From Notospermus geniculatus (Eukaryota > Nemertea > Pilidiophora > Heteronemertea > Lineidae): a stretch of DNA of 64,000 nucleotides. The stretch covers positions 143,165 to 207,164 of the forward strand of contig NMRB01000238.1 of NCBI GenBank assembly GCA_002633025.1, in the 5' to 3' direction. The notes beneath the pieces are model-generated. The model searched no databases. It was not told where the DNA came from and saw only the letters and a list, made by a program, of their open reading frames with translations. A program made the position numbers and the translations under genes. The first letter of the stretch is position 1; every line of letters begins with the position of its first letter. Positions 44,069 to 54,942 of the stretch are shown here, piece by piece.

Positions 44069-44431
44069 GGGACCTTCTCAAAATAAATTTGAAGCCTAAA
44101 AGATGAAATTTTTTCATCTCTCTGTGAACCCCCTACCCCCCCCCCTCAAAAGACGAAAAAGTGAAGAAGTCTGGCTTCAACACTGGGTAGGCCAAAATAT
44201 GCCTCTATGTTGTTAGAAACTTCCCTTCGTACAAGGTTTAAAGCATCACTTTGTATGTATCTGTGGATGTAAAGAGAAAAAAAATGAAGCAAAATTCAAT
44301 GTATGGTACCTTGGAATGGTGAAGCCAGAAGGGAATCAAGAAACGAAATTTTTGCCATAAAATGAAAAACCCCTCCCCCTAGATGAAAAAATTTCATCTT
44401 TTAGGCTTCAAATTTATTTTGAGAAGGTCCC
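44069..44431. mobile_element. Harbinger-like MITE with a perfect 50-bp TIR
   Basis: TAA-GGGACCTTCTCAAAATAAAT at the left, and its exact complement for about 50 bp at the right ending GGTCCC-TAA. The identical arms suggest recent activity, and the TAA duplication suggests PIF/Harbinger-type transposition. The inner sequence is C-rich with no transposase. Confidence 0.9.
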
Positions 44432-44434
44432 TAA

Positions 44435-45803
44435 ATTTGAAAGGTTTCAATTTCAGAATGGCGTTTCACAAATCATTATATCTACATCCATGTTTCCCAA
44501 ACCACCAGAGGCAAACAGAGGGTGAAACATATTGAAGTCTTGGAAGAACATTGCCAATTCCCCCAAGGTTCACATACGATGATAGATAAAATAACCATTA
44601 GTGCCATAAGGGATCTGCCGAGATGGAATAGTTCAACTTGACTACCACATATTTTCAAACGCCTCCAGGGGCACCGTTGCCTTTTCAACATAAAGCCATT
44701 TCTTCACAATACATGTACATAGTTCTTTGCCATAGCCGTGGTTACACTACATAAAATCCCCGTTTTTTTTGCAGTCAAACCTATGAATAGCTGGGCTTCA
44801 AGAAACCCGTGTCTGAAAAACACGGGGTTTTGAAACACAGCAAGCTCAGTCTTGATTCTTTGAAGTACATACCCCCGTATCAGGCAAGCATTTTTGGGAC
44901 CTTCATGAGGCTATGAGACCTCTACCTGCATTCTCCTGACACTTCGAAAATACCGCAAAATTCAATACAGGGGAGCTTTAAGTAAATATCTTGGTAGTGG
45001 GAGGCAAAGTTTTAAGAAATAGATGGAACAAACGTAACTGTGAATGATTGCATTAGGTAGACATGTAATTTGACCTAAAGCTACAGGCAACCCAAGAAAA
45101 TGACATGTTGACGAGAAAAAAAACAAAAGCAGCATACCAAAGGTATATTATAATAGCAACCATAACTGCAGTCACCACGGTGATATCCTAATGGAGACAT
45201 TCAAAGAAGCTGTTGCTCCAAAAGGCTTGCCAGAAAGAGATTTTAATACTCCCACAACATCCAACAACCAACAGCCCGGCACTCAAATATCATATCACAA
45301 TTTACCAAGTAAAACAAATCTAAGAGTGCCAACGAACAGTGACCAAAATCCAAACTCATTTAACAGCTGTCAACATAACAAGTCTGTGAGATCAGAGAAA
45401 AAATTTGATAATTCACTTGCCATCTTTCTAGTTGACTGAACAACTTACCCCATCAATCACTGTGATATCTAATTAAAGCCATTATATTGAACCTAAGTGA
45501 ATCTGGGATCAACTTTGTCAATTTCGTTGTGAGAGTGATGTATCACCAACATTTGGACAAGCCTGTCATCCAACTCGAGTCAAATGATGAAGATTTTGTC
45601 AAAAGAAGCGGTGATATGATGTCAGCTAGCGGCAAGGATGAAGGCAGGGGGTCAGAAAAACATCGACATTGAACTATCTGAACATATCTGCAGCGTAAAG
45701 GTGTTTCTCCACAAGAGAGTTTGTCTCGCGAGTTCAATATGGACAATTCGGCCAAAGTGAGCAGTCATTCAAGTCACTGAGTCAAGGCATAAGGCGTTAG
45801 CCA
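44435..45803. other. No gene recognised
   Basis: Short frames at 45191-45439 and 45487-45672 look mildly protein-like but have no splice context or family signature. Confidence 0.35.
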
Positions 45804-46240
45804 AAGCCAGCAGCACACCAGGTGATATCACAAGCAATCTACGGTAATCGCCACGACCTTCTCATTCACCCCAAACTAGGCCATATTTGACCCGCTCCAG
45901 CAACAGCAGTCGCATGTCGCTCTCAGCTTGGCAGGTTGAGACCAATGTTTGTCAATTTCATTTCAGTATTGTCTGTCTATTATGAAATCTGAAATGATCT
46001 ATTTCTTCCATTCTCTCCTGGTGTCATCTTAGTTCGTTGACGCTCACCTTCTGAGCACCATGCGGCTCTTTTTGCCAGAGCGGGTCACATATCTGCTTCG
46101 GTATTGTTTGACAATGGGTGAGCATCGCTGGCGAGAAAATTCCATGCAATGCTGTCCAGCGCACACTTGGCGTCAACAGTCAATCGTTTGCTCAGTGGCG
46201 AGCAGATTGCTTGTGCTATCGCCTGGTGTGCTGCTGGCTA
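45804..46240. mobile_element. FB-A foldback interrupted by a GTGACCCGCTCC MITE
   Basis: Ends AAGCCAGCAGCACACCAGGT and CGCCTGGTGTGCTGCTGGCT. The usual centre is split between CCCCAAACTAGG and TGCTTCGGTATTGTTTGACA by the element at 45883-46090. Confidence 0.82.
45883..46090. mobile_element. MITE with ATTTGACCCGCTCC ends, second copy
   Basis: Left end ATATTTGACCCGCTCCAGCA, right end GCCAGAGCGGGTCACATAT. The ends match 3868-4069, while the centre (TTTCAGTATTGTCTGTCTAT, TCTCCTGGTGTCATCTTAG) matches the arm of the foldback at 4751-5012. About 208 bp. Confidence 0.75.
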
Positions 46241-47629
46241 TTAACCAACAACGGTGAATTGCCGACTGAGTCGAACTTGTGCAGGGAAACTTCTATTTGG
46301 AGTAGTGACTTCTCACACAAAAGCGATCAGAAATACTGATGTGATTTGACATTTGTACAGGACCAGGCTCCCAAATGGATGTTGGCCACTCCACGGAATA
46401 GAGCACCAAAAAAGTTACTGCCATCTGACATTAGCTGCAGCCATTCTTCATCAGATACAAAATCACAAATCATTATTCTGGATAAGTATACCAAGGCAAA
46501 TAATGAGGAGGTCCATACATTTGTCAAATGAGACATGACAGAAGTGCCAGCGGCAGACTGCCGTCATCCAATGTGTCTTCCTCAGCAAACACTCGTCATG
46601 ATCGAGCCATTTGCATTGGTAGCGAGTGTTGCTTTGCTTATCCCTTGGCAAGTGGGCAGGACATTCGGTCTGAGATCATCGGCTGCTGTCATGGTTTCAC
46701 ATTTCTTCGCCAGTGGTTGGTAACGAAGCAAAAAATGATGACATTTCAATGTTCAACAAGCCAAATGCTTCAGAATTGTATTCCGCCTTCTCACCAACAA
46801 TTTCACCAGTTGTCAATGACCATCTGTTGCTGCTCAGACTGCCTGGAATTTGAGTAATTAAACAAAGCTCTGGGGGGTGATTCTAATGGTGGGGAACTCC
46901 ACTTCCTGGGCTGCTTCTCCTGGCCAGACCCTGCCAAGGGTGTTCTGAAACATTGCTAGAGCTTGGGCAAGATTTGCTGGAGAATGGGCCATTTTGAAGT
47001 TGCCTTGCTTGAGCAACGTGATCAACTTTCACAGATTTGCACAAAACCACACAGCGCACAATGTCCTTCAGCAAAGGGCGGCAATTGGTCTGATAGCACT
47101 GGCGGTAAAACACTGACAAAGGAATCAAACTGCTTGGAGTGATCACTGCCTGAGCAGACGATAGTCAGCAAAGGCGGTTGGAAAACGCAGTTTGTGAAAT
47201 AGGGGAACAACTTTGCGGAAGACTTTTGGGGAAAGGCGTGATATTACACACAGCTCGCGGGAACGCGGGATAACCAGATGTAAATGCCTGAGTCTCCTGC
47301 GAAATGCGCGAGACTTGGCAGGTCTGCCTGGCTGAAGGTGAGGTGGAATAAGTTGGCCATGAAATGACATATCCTACTGCAGGGTTGTGTCGTCCAAATA
47401 CGTCAAAAGACTGAACGAGAGCTACTGCAGAGTACAACAGGTTTGTAAAAGAGCAGTCTCAACCTCCATTCCCAGGGACCTCATCTAACTGGCAGTTGAC
47501 AAATGGTACTTGATTGGTCTCTTTATCGAACGAGTCATTGAGAAGAGAATGAACCATAGGTTCTGTTTGCAACAAAGAACAGCTTCTTATTCAATATCAT
47601 TGATAAGACCATTGATGGAGTGGATTTAG
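46241..47629. other. No gene recognised; minus strand unusually open
   Basis: Between 46883 and 47437 the minus strand has long frames with a single break (near 47165), proline- and serine-rich, unlike any family I recognise. No splice signals make them convincing, so they are not called. Confidence 0.35.
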
Positions 47630-48048
47630 CAGCATCCTTACCCAAGCTATAGTCAACGCCTTACCCAAGCTACAGTCAGTGCCTTGCCAAAGATGGGGTT
47701 GCCTTCCCAATCCGCTGCAGTCAGTGCCTTGCCCAAGAACTGCAGTCAGTGCCATACCCAAGCTAGAGCCAGTGCCTTGCCCTAGCCACAATCGGCACCT
47801 TACCTGAGCTGCAGTCAGTGCCTTACCCAAGCTGCATTCAGTGCCTTACCCAAGCCACCATCAGTGCCAACCCAAAGTTGCAGTTTAGTGCATGACGCCA
47901 AGCACACTCAGTGCCCTTCCCAAGCCAGTGCCTTGCCAAAGCCACAGTCACTTCCTTACCCAAGCTGGCCGTGAGTGCCTTGCCGAAGCTGGCAGTGAAT
48001 GCTCTGCCCAAACTGCAATGAGTGCCTTGCCCAAGCTGCTATAAACTG
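47630..48048. repeat. Minisatellite of GTGCCTTACCCAAGCTGCAG units
   Basis: About 16 units of 24-28 bp (AGTGCCTTGCCCAAGCTGCA with variants), many with small indels. Not a coding array: unit length does not keep frame. Confidence 0.85.
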
Positions 48049-48454
48049 ATTACAGCTTGTTGCCAAACTAGAACACAGCCATCACCATATTCATGAGGAA
48101 GATTTCAATCTAAGATATGGATAGGAAATCCAATTTGGTGCAAGATAACAGGGATATGTTGGCATTGATATGATGGATCCGTATAGAATTTCCCGGTTCA
48201 TGTACTTGGCATATTTTCCTTCCAAGTTTGTTGAACAAGCAAGAAAGCATTGCTGGTGGGGGAACAATCCGGACATTTGAAGTCAGGGTATCATCAACTT
48301 TCCGTAGGGAGGACAACACTGCTGAAGTTGTCATCGGAAAAGAAGTTCAACTTGCGATCAAACCACGTCAACATCCAGTTGGGAAGCACCAGGGCCAGAT
48401 GGGATCCGAAACATGTGGTGGAAGATCTGAGGCATGCAATGGTGCTCTGAGACG

Positions 48455-48743
48455 GGGGGGGGGGGTGTATTCGAATCTTCGTTCTTGACCACACTCGTGC
48501 TGACCTAGTTCATGTAGTTGTTGACTCAACTCGAGAATGGCAGTCTCGAACGCCAAGAATGCAACCCGAGTCAGACCAAGAGCGTGATCTTCTCAACCCT
48601 CCGCTGAGTGGGGAGTGAGGAGAACACTGTTCTTGATCCGACACGGGTCGTGTTCTCAGCGTTCGAGACTGCCGTTCTCAAGTTGAGTCAACATAAACTG
48701 GGTCAGCACGAGTGTGGTCAAGAACGAGGATTCGTATACACCC
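48455..48743. mobile_element. Foldback element with long arms
   Basis: GTGTATTCGAATCTTCGTTC at the left against GAACGAGGATTCGTATACAC at the right, continuing through TTGACCACACTCGTGCTGAC and TCGAGAATGGCAGTCTCGAA. Arms of about 115 bp with scattered differences. A 14-G run sits at the left edge. Confidence 0.8.
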
Positions 48744-49598
48744 AGGTAGTGGGAGAGCTCCTCAATGGAGCCCCAATCCAAGAGTGGATGACCCAGGGTG
48801 CCACGGCCGTGATTTACAAAGATGCTGGAGACACGACCCACCCCTCGAAGAATAGGCCATCGCACGCCATGTCAACCTCCTCTAGATAATCTCTGCCAGT
48901 GGTGCACTTGATACTGCCATGACCGAGATCTATTTGTGAAAGCATCTTAGGAACAGCTGGTCCATAAGGCATGATACAAAGAAGATCACAACCTTCTTAA
49001 GCCCTTTTTCGTGTACCACAGCATCATATCCTTTTTGGACACTTGTAGTGAGGGGTGGATATACTCTGATTTACACTGAAAGATACAGCAACCAGTCCTT
49101 ATCATCACAGGGGAGGATGACAATTTTTCATTCACGTTTTCTTTATCATAATGACAACACAAATCATTGTCAAGTCACATTTTTTGAAATGTTTGATACG
49201 CAGATCCTGCTTTCCAGAGCGTATTCATGCCCATCACCGCTCCTGTGTGCGTGTATCTGACGGTTCCCCAGAGGCAAGTTGGCTGTCTGCTACCCTTATC
49301 ACTAAAGAAAGGACAGTACTAAAGTCCTCCGTCAATTCCAAAGGATTGATATGTAGTAGTTCACATAAGATTTCCCTCAGGGGCTGTTAGTTGTTCTCAG
49401 ACATGATACAATGCCTTCTCCCACACAATGAGGTTATATTCCCAATTGCGTAGGGCATTTCAACATTCTTTTCAACTGCCTTGCCTTGCCATTTTCCACG
49501 ACTTGTGCTTTTGATTCCTCATGTGATTGAGAGAACTCCCTTTGACAACATAATCAACCTTTCCTCAAGACTCAATTTTTCTGCTGAACCTTCACTGA
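48744..49598. other. No gene recognised
   Basis: No supported exon or repeat. Confidence 0.35.
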
Positions 49599-49599
49599 C

Positions 49600-49916
49600 A
49601 GGGTTTCCGCCAGAAAAAAAAATGAGGGTACGGACCAAAAAAAAATTTTTTTTTTGAAAAAAATTTTTTTTTGAAAAATTTTTATTTTTATTTTTCTTTG
49701 TTTATTTTGGTTTTAAACGATGTTTGGTGCCATTTTAGGCGTATTTTGAAGCATAAAATCACTTTCCATCGTGAAATATGATGTTAAATGGTGAAAAACA
49801 ATGAATACTGCTCATAAATATGTGAATTTATCAAATTTTTGAGGGTACGGATCCGTACCCTGGAAAAATTTTAGGGTACGGAATTTTACCCATTTTACCC
49901 TCTGGCGGAAACCCTG
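49600..49916. mobile_element. MITE, TIR CAGGGTTTCCGCCAGA
   Basis: CAGGGTTTCCGCCAGA and its exact complement TCTGGCGGAAACCCTG close a 317-bp AT-rich element that has GAGGGTACGGA near both ends. ACTGA lies on both outer sides. The CAGGG start resembles hAT-type ends. Confidence 0.85.
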
Positions 49917-50113
49917 ACTGACACTGATAGCCCATTTTTATTGCATCTGCAAGCAGCAGGTCCCAGGTTCGAATCCAACCCAGGCTCTTCCTGTCTGTCA
50001 CATGGGACAGTACGCTGTGGTGCCTCGTACATGTACCTTTTTTTGCAAGGGCAAGTAGAGACCCCATCCAAGTGAGGAATATGAGCAGAGTGAGATGGCC
50101 TCTTCCATACTTA

Positions 50114-50507
50114 GGGCCTTATGCTTGGGTCAGACTCCAGCCACACTTTCATTTAGCCCTGATAGCGGCAGGTCCCGGGTTCGAATCCAGCCCAGGCCAT
50201 ATTGGATTTCATTCTCGGCTCTTCACATCCGTTGCATGGGACAGTAAGCCATGGTGCCTTGTACCTTGGTTCTTTGCAAGGGCAAGTAAAAGACCCCATC
50301 CAAGTAAGAAACATGAGTAGCTTGAGATGGCCTCTTCCATACTCACCAGGGCCAAAAATGCTATGGCTTCGGCCCTGACGGAAAAATCTAATACAACACA
50401 ATACAATACATGTACTTTCATTAAAGACTTTTCTCAATGCTTCAAGCAAAGAGAAAGTCTAACTTCAGCTATACTTTAGGCTAAAGTCCGGCCCAAGCAT
50501 ACGGCCC
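50114..50507. mobile_element. Harbinger-like MITE inside SINE copy 4
   Basis: GGGCCTTATGCTTGGGTCAG at the left, CCGGCCCAAGCATACGGCCC at the right, TTA on both sides (50111-50113 and 50508-50510). Same family as 31071-31586. It is itself split by SINE copy 5. Confidence 0.88.
50154..50413 (+). mobile_element. SINE family S, copy 5, inside the MITE
   Basis: B box CCCGGGTTCGAATCCAGCCC, full body, GCTTCGGCCCTGACGG, then a tail of ACAAT units (ACACAATACAATACAT). Flanked by ACTTTCATT at 50145-50153 and 50414-50422. The best-bounded copy: its length is 260 bp. Confidence 0.92.
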
Positions 50508-50828
50508 TTAGCCTCTCATGGCCAATAATGCTATGGCTTCAGCCCTGATGGAAGATACAAATACCGAATTCATTGACACTGAGACTGAGAACGAACACAC
50601 ATATCAAGCAGAATATGAACAGATCTATAAGACATACATCAGCATCATTTCCGCCACGCTTACGAAAACAGAATATCGTCAATGACAATCCTGTGGATAT
50701 TCTGATCACAAAGCTAGATTTAGTTACCGTGAACGTTATGACAGCCTCGATATTGCTCCCTTGAGGAGCACAGCCATTGATTTTTAGTTAGTTTCCCTCA
50801 ATATCAAAGCGATGGAGTAATCAGGCAT

Positions 50829-51262
50829 TTTCATCTTCCTTATGATGGTTGTATGCGATGCTGTTTGCCGAGCAGCATGCCATAAAGGAAACTTAGGATG
50901 GCCTGATGAGGTCACTTGTTGCAACACGACAGAATGTTTGTGTAATGAACACCATCCAGAAGCAGAGATGGGGGTGCAAGCGGCACACCCCTTTTGCTGG
51001 AAAAGTGTTTTTACTGTGGTTTTGGGTGTTTTCAGAGTTGGTGCCACCTACATCTTCCTTCTGATGGTTGTATGCGGTGCTGTTTGCCAAGTAGCATGCC
51101 ATGAAGGAAACTTTAATCGGATGATCAGGTCACTTGTTGCAACACGACAGGAATGTTTGTGTTCTGAACACCATCCAGAGATGAATTTAGGGGCGTGCCT
51201 CCTCTGGTGCTGAAAATCATGTTTTTTCCCTCGTTTTGGCTGTTTTCAGAATGGGAGCCACA
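50829..51262. repeat. Tandem repeat, about 221-bp unit, two copies
   Basis: CATCTTCCTTATGATGGTTG recurs at 51051 as CATCTTCCTTCTGATGGTTG, with CATGCCATAAAGGAAACTT, GTCACTTGTTGCAACACGAC and AACACCATCCAGA in both. A third start (CATCTTTATAATG) is at 51261, then a C-run. A 123-codon frame spans it by chance. Confidence 0.85.
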
Positions 51263-51422
51263 TCTTTATAATGCATTAGTAGTAGTAGCCCCCCCCCCCC
51301 TCCAAACAAGAGGGCCATTCTGACTCACCATCGGTGCTGCCATCTACCCTAGGCTCCAACCGCAACGTAGGAATTGGTAAGACTTGCATCTGACATCCTA
51401 TCCCATAAGATTTTTGATGCAG

Positions 51423-51754
51423 ATGATCATTTAGACCTGGCCTTAGGTCACGAGCCAAAAAAGATAGTCAGCAATGCCAAATGTTTCGGTGAACACGACA
51501 GTCACTTTCTAGCAGACAACACTAAATCTCCATTAAGGACATTCCTTCGTTGCATGTTGCTGCAGTGGATGGAGAACACGAAACAACCAAAAGGCAATAG
51601 ATTCAAGGATGAACAGCAGTCTGCAGGAATCTTCATCAGTTTAAAAGTAGGAAACCATGTAGCAGCCATGGCACTCAGACTGATTGTGGACATGCAATCA
51701 AACAATGTTAAAGAGGTCGTCCCGCCTTACAACTCAGAGTCCAGTAGAATGTAA
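51423..51754 (+). CDS. Weak candidate terminal exon or gene relic
   Basis: After a moderate acceptor (AAGATTTTTGATGCAG|AT) an open frame of 110 codons runs to TAA at 51752-51754. It includes GHEPKKIVSNAKCFGEHDSH, RTFLRCMLLQWMENTKQPK and NHVAAMALRLIVDMQSN. Amino-acid mix and amphipathic stretches are protein-like, the opposite strand has several stops, and no repeat accounts for it. No family recognised. Could be a terminal exon, a processed pseudogene or part of an old mobile element. Confidence 0.3.
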
Positions 51755-51888
51755 CACTTTTTGTTCGTGGGCTGTAGTTTGAAAACATAAACATTACATA
51801 AGTTTTTACTTTTTACATACTCTTTCATCAAGCTTATTTATGGGTTGTATATGTACAGGAATAGGCCCTAATTGATGGGATACTGGCT

Positions 51889-52198
51889 GGTATTCATAAA
51901 AGCTAGCAAATGCTTTTACTTTAAGTTTAGGACCTCGCTGTGCAAATCTTAAAGGAGTATGGTATTGGATCTCTAATGCGTTATTTAACTGCCGATGTAG
52001 AGGGAGCCACATAGCGGCAGCAATACGCACTACTGCAAATATATCAATTACAAAATGTATGCAGTAAATCGGATCATTCGCCAAAAGTTAGTTAGTCCCT
52101 TAGGTTGGAGTGTGGCACGGTGGCGCCGGCTGCCGAGGAAAAGTGGCAATACTGTGCTCCTTTAAGTAAGAGCATTTGCTAACTTTTATGAATACAGC
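51889..52198. mobile_element. TATTCATAAAAG MITE split by a TTAA-flanked MITE
   Basis: The outer ends GGTATTCATAAAAGCTAGCA and GCTAACTTTTATGAATACAG pair; the outer element alone is about 93 bp. A looser relative is near 62815-62910. The inserted element is at 51949-52165. Confidence 0.78.
51949..52165. mobile_element. TTAA-flanked MITE, copy 3 (reverse)
   Basis: TTAAAGGAGTATGGTATTGG at the left, CAATACTGTGCTCCTTTAA at the right. The interior is the reverse complement of 6714-6913. It sits at the centre of the 51889-52198 palindrome. Confidence 0.85.
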
Positions 52199-52677
52199 TA
52201 TTGTTTATCAAAAACTTTCTTTGATCAAAGGTGTTAAAACTTTATACAAGATCCAGGTTTTCAGAGGACGTTTTTGATCCAGTTGTTAACCGCGACACAG
52301 CCTCTTTACCGGGTTATCATTAGTCGTGACATCAAATTCCATAGCCCAGTGAACGTTGCCCTGGCATATTTTCATGATACTGAAACGATTCCACAACAAA
52401 ACGAGCCCTCTGAGTATAATCTGTATGACATCTGACATTTTCCTATCATTGTGGTCGTTTGGTCTAATGATATCATTGTTAACATCCATTATTGGCAGAT
52501 GATGATTGCACTGAACAAATAGTGATATACTGACAAGGCTGGCTGCGGCACGAGTCGAAATGTTCCACTTGATAATCGCCTCCATCAGTTGAAATCTTGC
52601 ATTCAATCAGAAGTCTTGTGTACACTGACAACATAATAAGTAAGCCCACACGTACATCAACTGTACTAGTACATGTA

Positions 52678-52845
52678 CACCAAAATCACAGATGGAAGGT
52701 CACTGAGACCTGGATTTGCCACTGGGATCTAGCTCCTCCAACATTATCACATCAAAAGCGTCAGCTTCAGGACTTCGAAGATATTGACAATCTGCTCTAT
52801 GGTCAGCATTGCTGAACATCACCAACAGGCGAAGCTGGTCCCCAG
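52678..52845. repeat. Dispersed repeat R53, copy 2, partly inverted
   Basis: Shares ACAGATGGAAGGTCACTGAG and GGTCAGCATTGCTGAACATC with the family, but the middle (GGGATCTAGCTCCTCCAACA to CAGGACTTCGA) is inverted relative to 8407-8580. Confidence 0.65.
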
Positions 52846-53408
52846 TTGCCAGACCTACTCTGTGACCGATTTTGATGTACATACACACCAGTGCACTTGT
52901 ACACTGAATATGCACATTTGTATAATGCACTGAAATTGAGACCTCAAATTGGATACCAGTTGCATTTCCAAGTTGATGCCAATCATACAGCCATAAAAAA
53001 ACAAGTCGGATTAATATAATGCAAAAAAGAGGCTAGATTATTGTGTCTTATTAATTCCCTCGTTTCTTTGGAAGAACAATATCAGCTTATCTTCCTCTTA
53101 TCCTGCTGCAGATCCAGTGATACGATTTATGTACGACTCGCGTCAGATGTTACAAAAAGAAAAGCAACGCCAGCAGATTACTTCCAATAAATCCTATATC
53201 TCCCTAAGAATTTCGCTGTCATAGTTTTATGCCCCTTTGAACTACCCTACACTGTGTCACAGATAAGCTGGTCTGATGGGGCAATGTACAAGGAATAGCC
53301 TGCATGCTGTAGCTTCACCTAAAGAAGGCTAGTGAACATGTGAATAAGACGATTATATAGGCCCGTTCAATTCACGTATGTCTAAGCTGAGGAGTTTATC
53401 ACAGATAA

Positions 53409-53531
53409 TAGGGAGGTTTTCGCAAGCGCCCGGTTAGGCCCTACGACGACGTTTATCTATTGTGTGGGTATACCCAAACAATAGGTAAACGTCGTCGTAT
53501 GGCCTAACCAGGCACTTGCGAAACCTCCCTA
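53409..53531. mobile_element. Palindromic MITE, GGGAGGTTTCGCAAG family, copy 1
   Basis: TA-GGGAGGTTTTCGCAAGCGCC at the left, GGCACTTGCGAAACCTCCC-TA at the right. About 55-bp arms (TACGACGACGTTTATCTATT and complement) around a short turn. Copy 2 at 62297-62414 also has TA on both sides. Confidence 0.9.
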
Positions 53532-53607
53532 TTAACATCAAAATGCGCTTTACACTTTGAAGCACTATAGTTGCAGGTGGAAATGCTGTGAATAGTACTG
53601 TAACTAA

Positions 53608-53832
53608 AGTACACCAAAATTGCAGTTGTAAGGTTATAAAGGTCTGGCATCGCCGGGGTTCAGTTTCTGCTGTTGGCGATTGTCGGCATTGCTGACCACA
53701 CAGCAGGCTGTTGATATCTTCAAACCGAAGTCCTGACACTGACTCTTTTGAGTGTTGGAGGAGCTAGATCCCATGCAATCGCAAAGCCAGCTCTCTGCGA
53801 CTCTGTAACTGCGATTTAGCTGTATTTGTTGC
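53608..53832. repeat. Dispersed repeat R53, copy 3
   Basis: ACACCAAAATTGCAGTTGTA at the left, AACTGCGATTTAGCTGTATT at the right (inverted ends), GGAGGAGCTAGATCCCATGC inside. The best-bounded member of the family. Confidence 0.7.
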
Positions 53833-53877
53833 TGGCACATCCTGCATAAATGTCGTACAGCACGGTGTTCCGCGCAC

Positions 53878-54200
53878 TAGAGTACAAGGAAATTGCAGTT
53901 GTAAGGTTACAAAGGTCTGGCATTGTCAGAGTTCAGCTTCCCCTGTTGGGGATGGTTAGCATTGCTTGATATCTCCAGCATTGCTGACCATACAGCAGGC
54001 AGTTGATATCTCCAGCACTGTTGACCATGCAGCAGGCAGTTGATATCTCCAGCACTGCTGACCATGCAGCAGGCAGTTGATATCTTCAGCAGTTGATATC
54101 TTCAAACTGAAGTCCTGATTCTGAAGCTGTTGGACGAGCTAGCGGCAAAGACCACGCTTTGCCGCTAGCTCGTCCAACAACTGCGATTTTGCTGTACTCG
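53878..54200. repeat. Dispersed repeat R53, copy 4, with inner tandem expansion
   Basis: Starts AAGGAAATTGCAGTTGTAAG and ends ACTGCGATTTTGCTGTACTC. Inside, a unit of about 36 bp (CATGCAGCAGGCAGTTGATA plus TCTCCAGCACTGCTGAC) is repeated three to four times (53975-54095). A 40-bp hairpin (GAGCTAGCGGCAAAG with its complement) lies near 54140-54175. Confidence 0.75.
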
Positions 54201-54768
54201 CTGCTGGCACATCCGGCATATGTGGTACAACATGGTGTTCATCTCAATTCTTCCTATGCCTGCAAACATCTTCTACTCTAAAGATAAACAACAACCATCA
54301 AAGAAAATACCACCAATCCTATGACAGAAATTTGGTGCTTGGCTACAGATTTGAAAACAGGAACACAATCAATAAGTGAAAACACAGTGATATTTGATGT
54401 CTCTCTGGAAATACCATCCATGATGTACACACTGTTAAATTTAGCGACATCAGTTTCTAAATTTATCTATCTGTGGGTGTTTGATAATAGTCAACCGAAA
54501 TAAGGATTAAAGGATGAGTTTAATGTCATGGTTCATATTTCAATCCTATTAACGCCAGTCACACAAGCGGGGATCAAAGATCTTCGCATACAAACATGCT
54601 TTTTCTGATATTTTCTAGCTTAACAAAATAGCAATATAAGGTTCTCCAAGACTGATAACGTACACATACTTTTTCAGATAGAAAATCTTTATATCTTTTC
54701 TGTATATATAAGTAACCTTTCATTTGCTGAAACCTGAATCCATATTATTTTGTTAGTACTGGTAGTAT
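54201..54768. other. No gene recognised
   Basis: AT-rich. A 60-codon frame at 54321-54503 lacks support. Confidence 0.35.
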
Positions 54769-54942
54769 CAGGCACGGATCCAAGGGGGGGGTGCACCCGG
54801 CGCACGCCCCCCTTTGGCCAACAAATCTTTAAAATCGATCGTGAATTCTGAAATTTGGAGCAAATCATTGAAATTCACCACAGATTTCAATGTTTCTAGC
54901 CCAGTGTGCCCCCTCTTTTCCAAAATCGTGGATCCGCCCCTG
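54769..54942. mobile_element. MITE of the GGGGCGGATCC family, copy d
   Basis: CAGGCACGGATCCAAGG at the left, CGTGGATCCGCCCCTG at the right. Shared interior GCCAACAAATCTTTAAAATC and CACCACAGATTTCAATGTTT. The best-preserved ends of the family. Confidence 0.85.

Larger units (their letters stand above)
49928..50573 (+). mobile_element. SINE family S, copy 4, host of a nested insertion
   Basis: The plus-strand head has a CCCAGGTTCGAATCCAACCC B box. The body runs to CTCTTCCATAC (50110) and resumes CCTCTCATGGCCAATAATGC after 50510. TGACACTGA flanks the whole (49919-49927 and 50574-50582), a 9-bp target duplication as expected for LINE-mobilised SINEs. The left half of the tRNA head is shortened. 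Confidence 0.88.

Noticed and set aside
46883-47437. Nearly continuous minus-strand frames of about 90 codons each
   Set aside because: A stop separates them, no splice sites fit, and the proline/serine-rich peptide matches nothing I recognise.
50842-51213. 123-codon plus-strand frame
   Set aside because: It spans a 221-bp tandem repeat; the two halves are repeat copies read in different frames.
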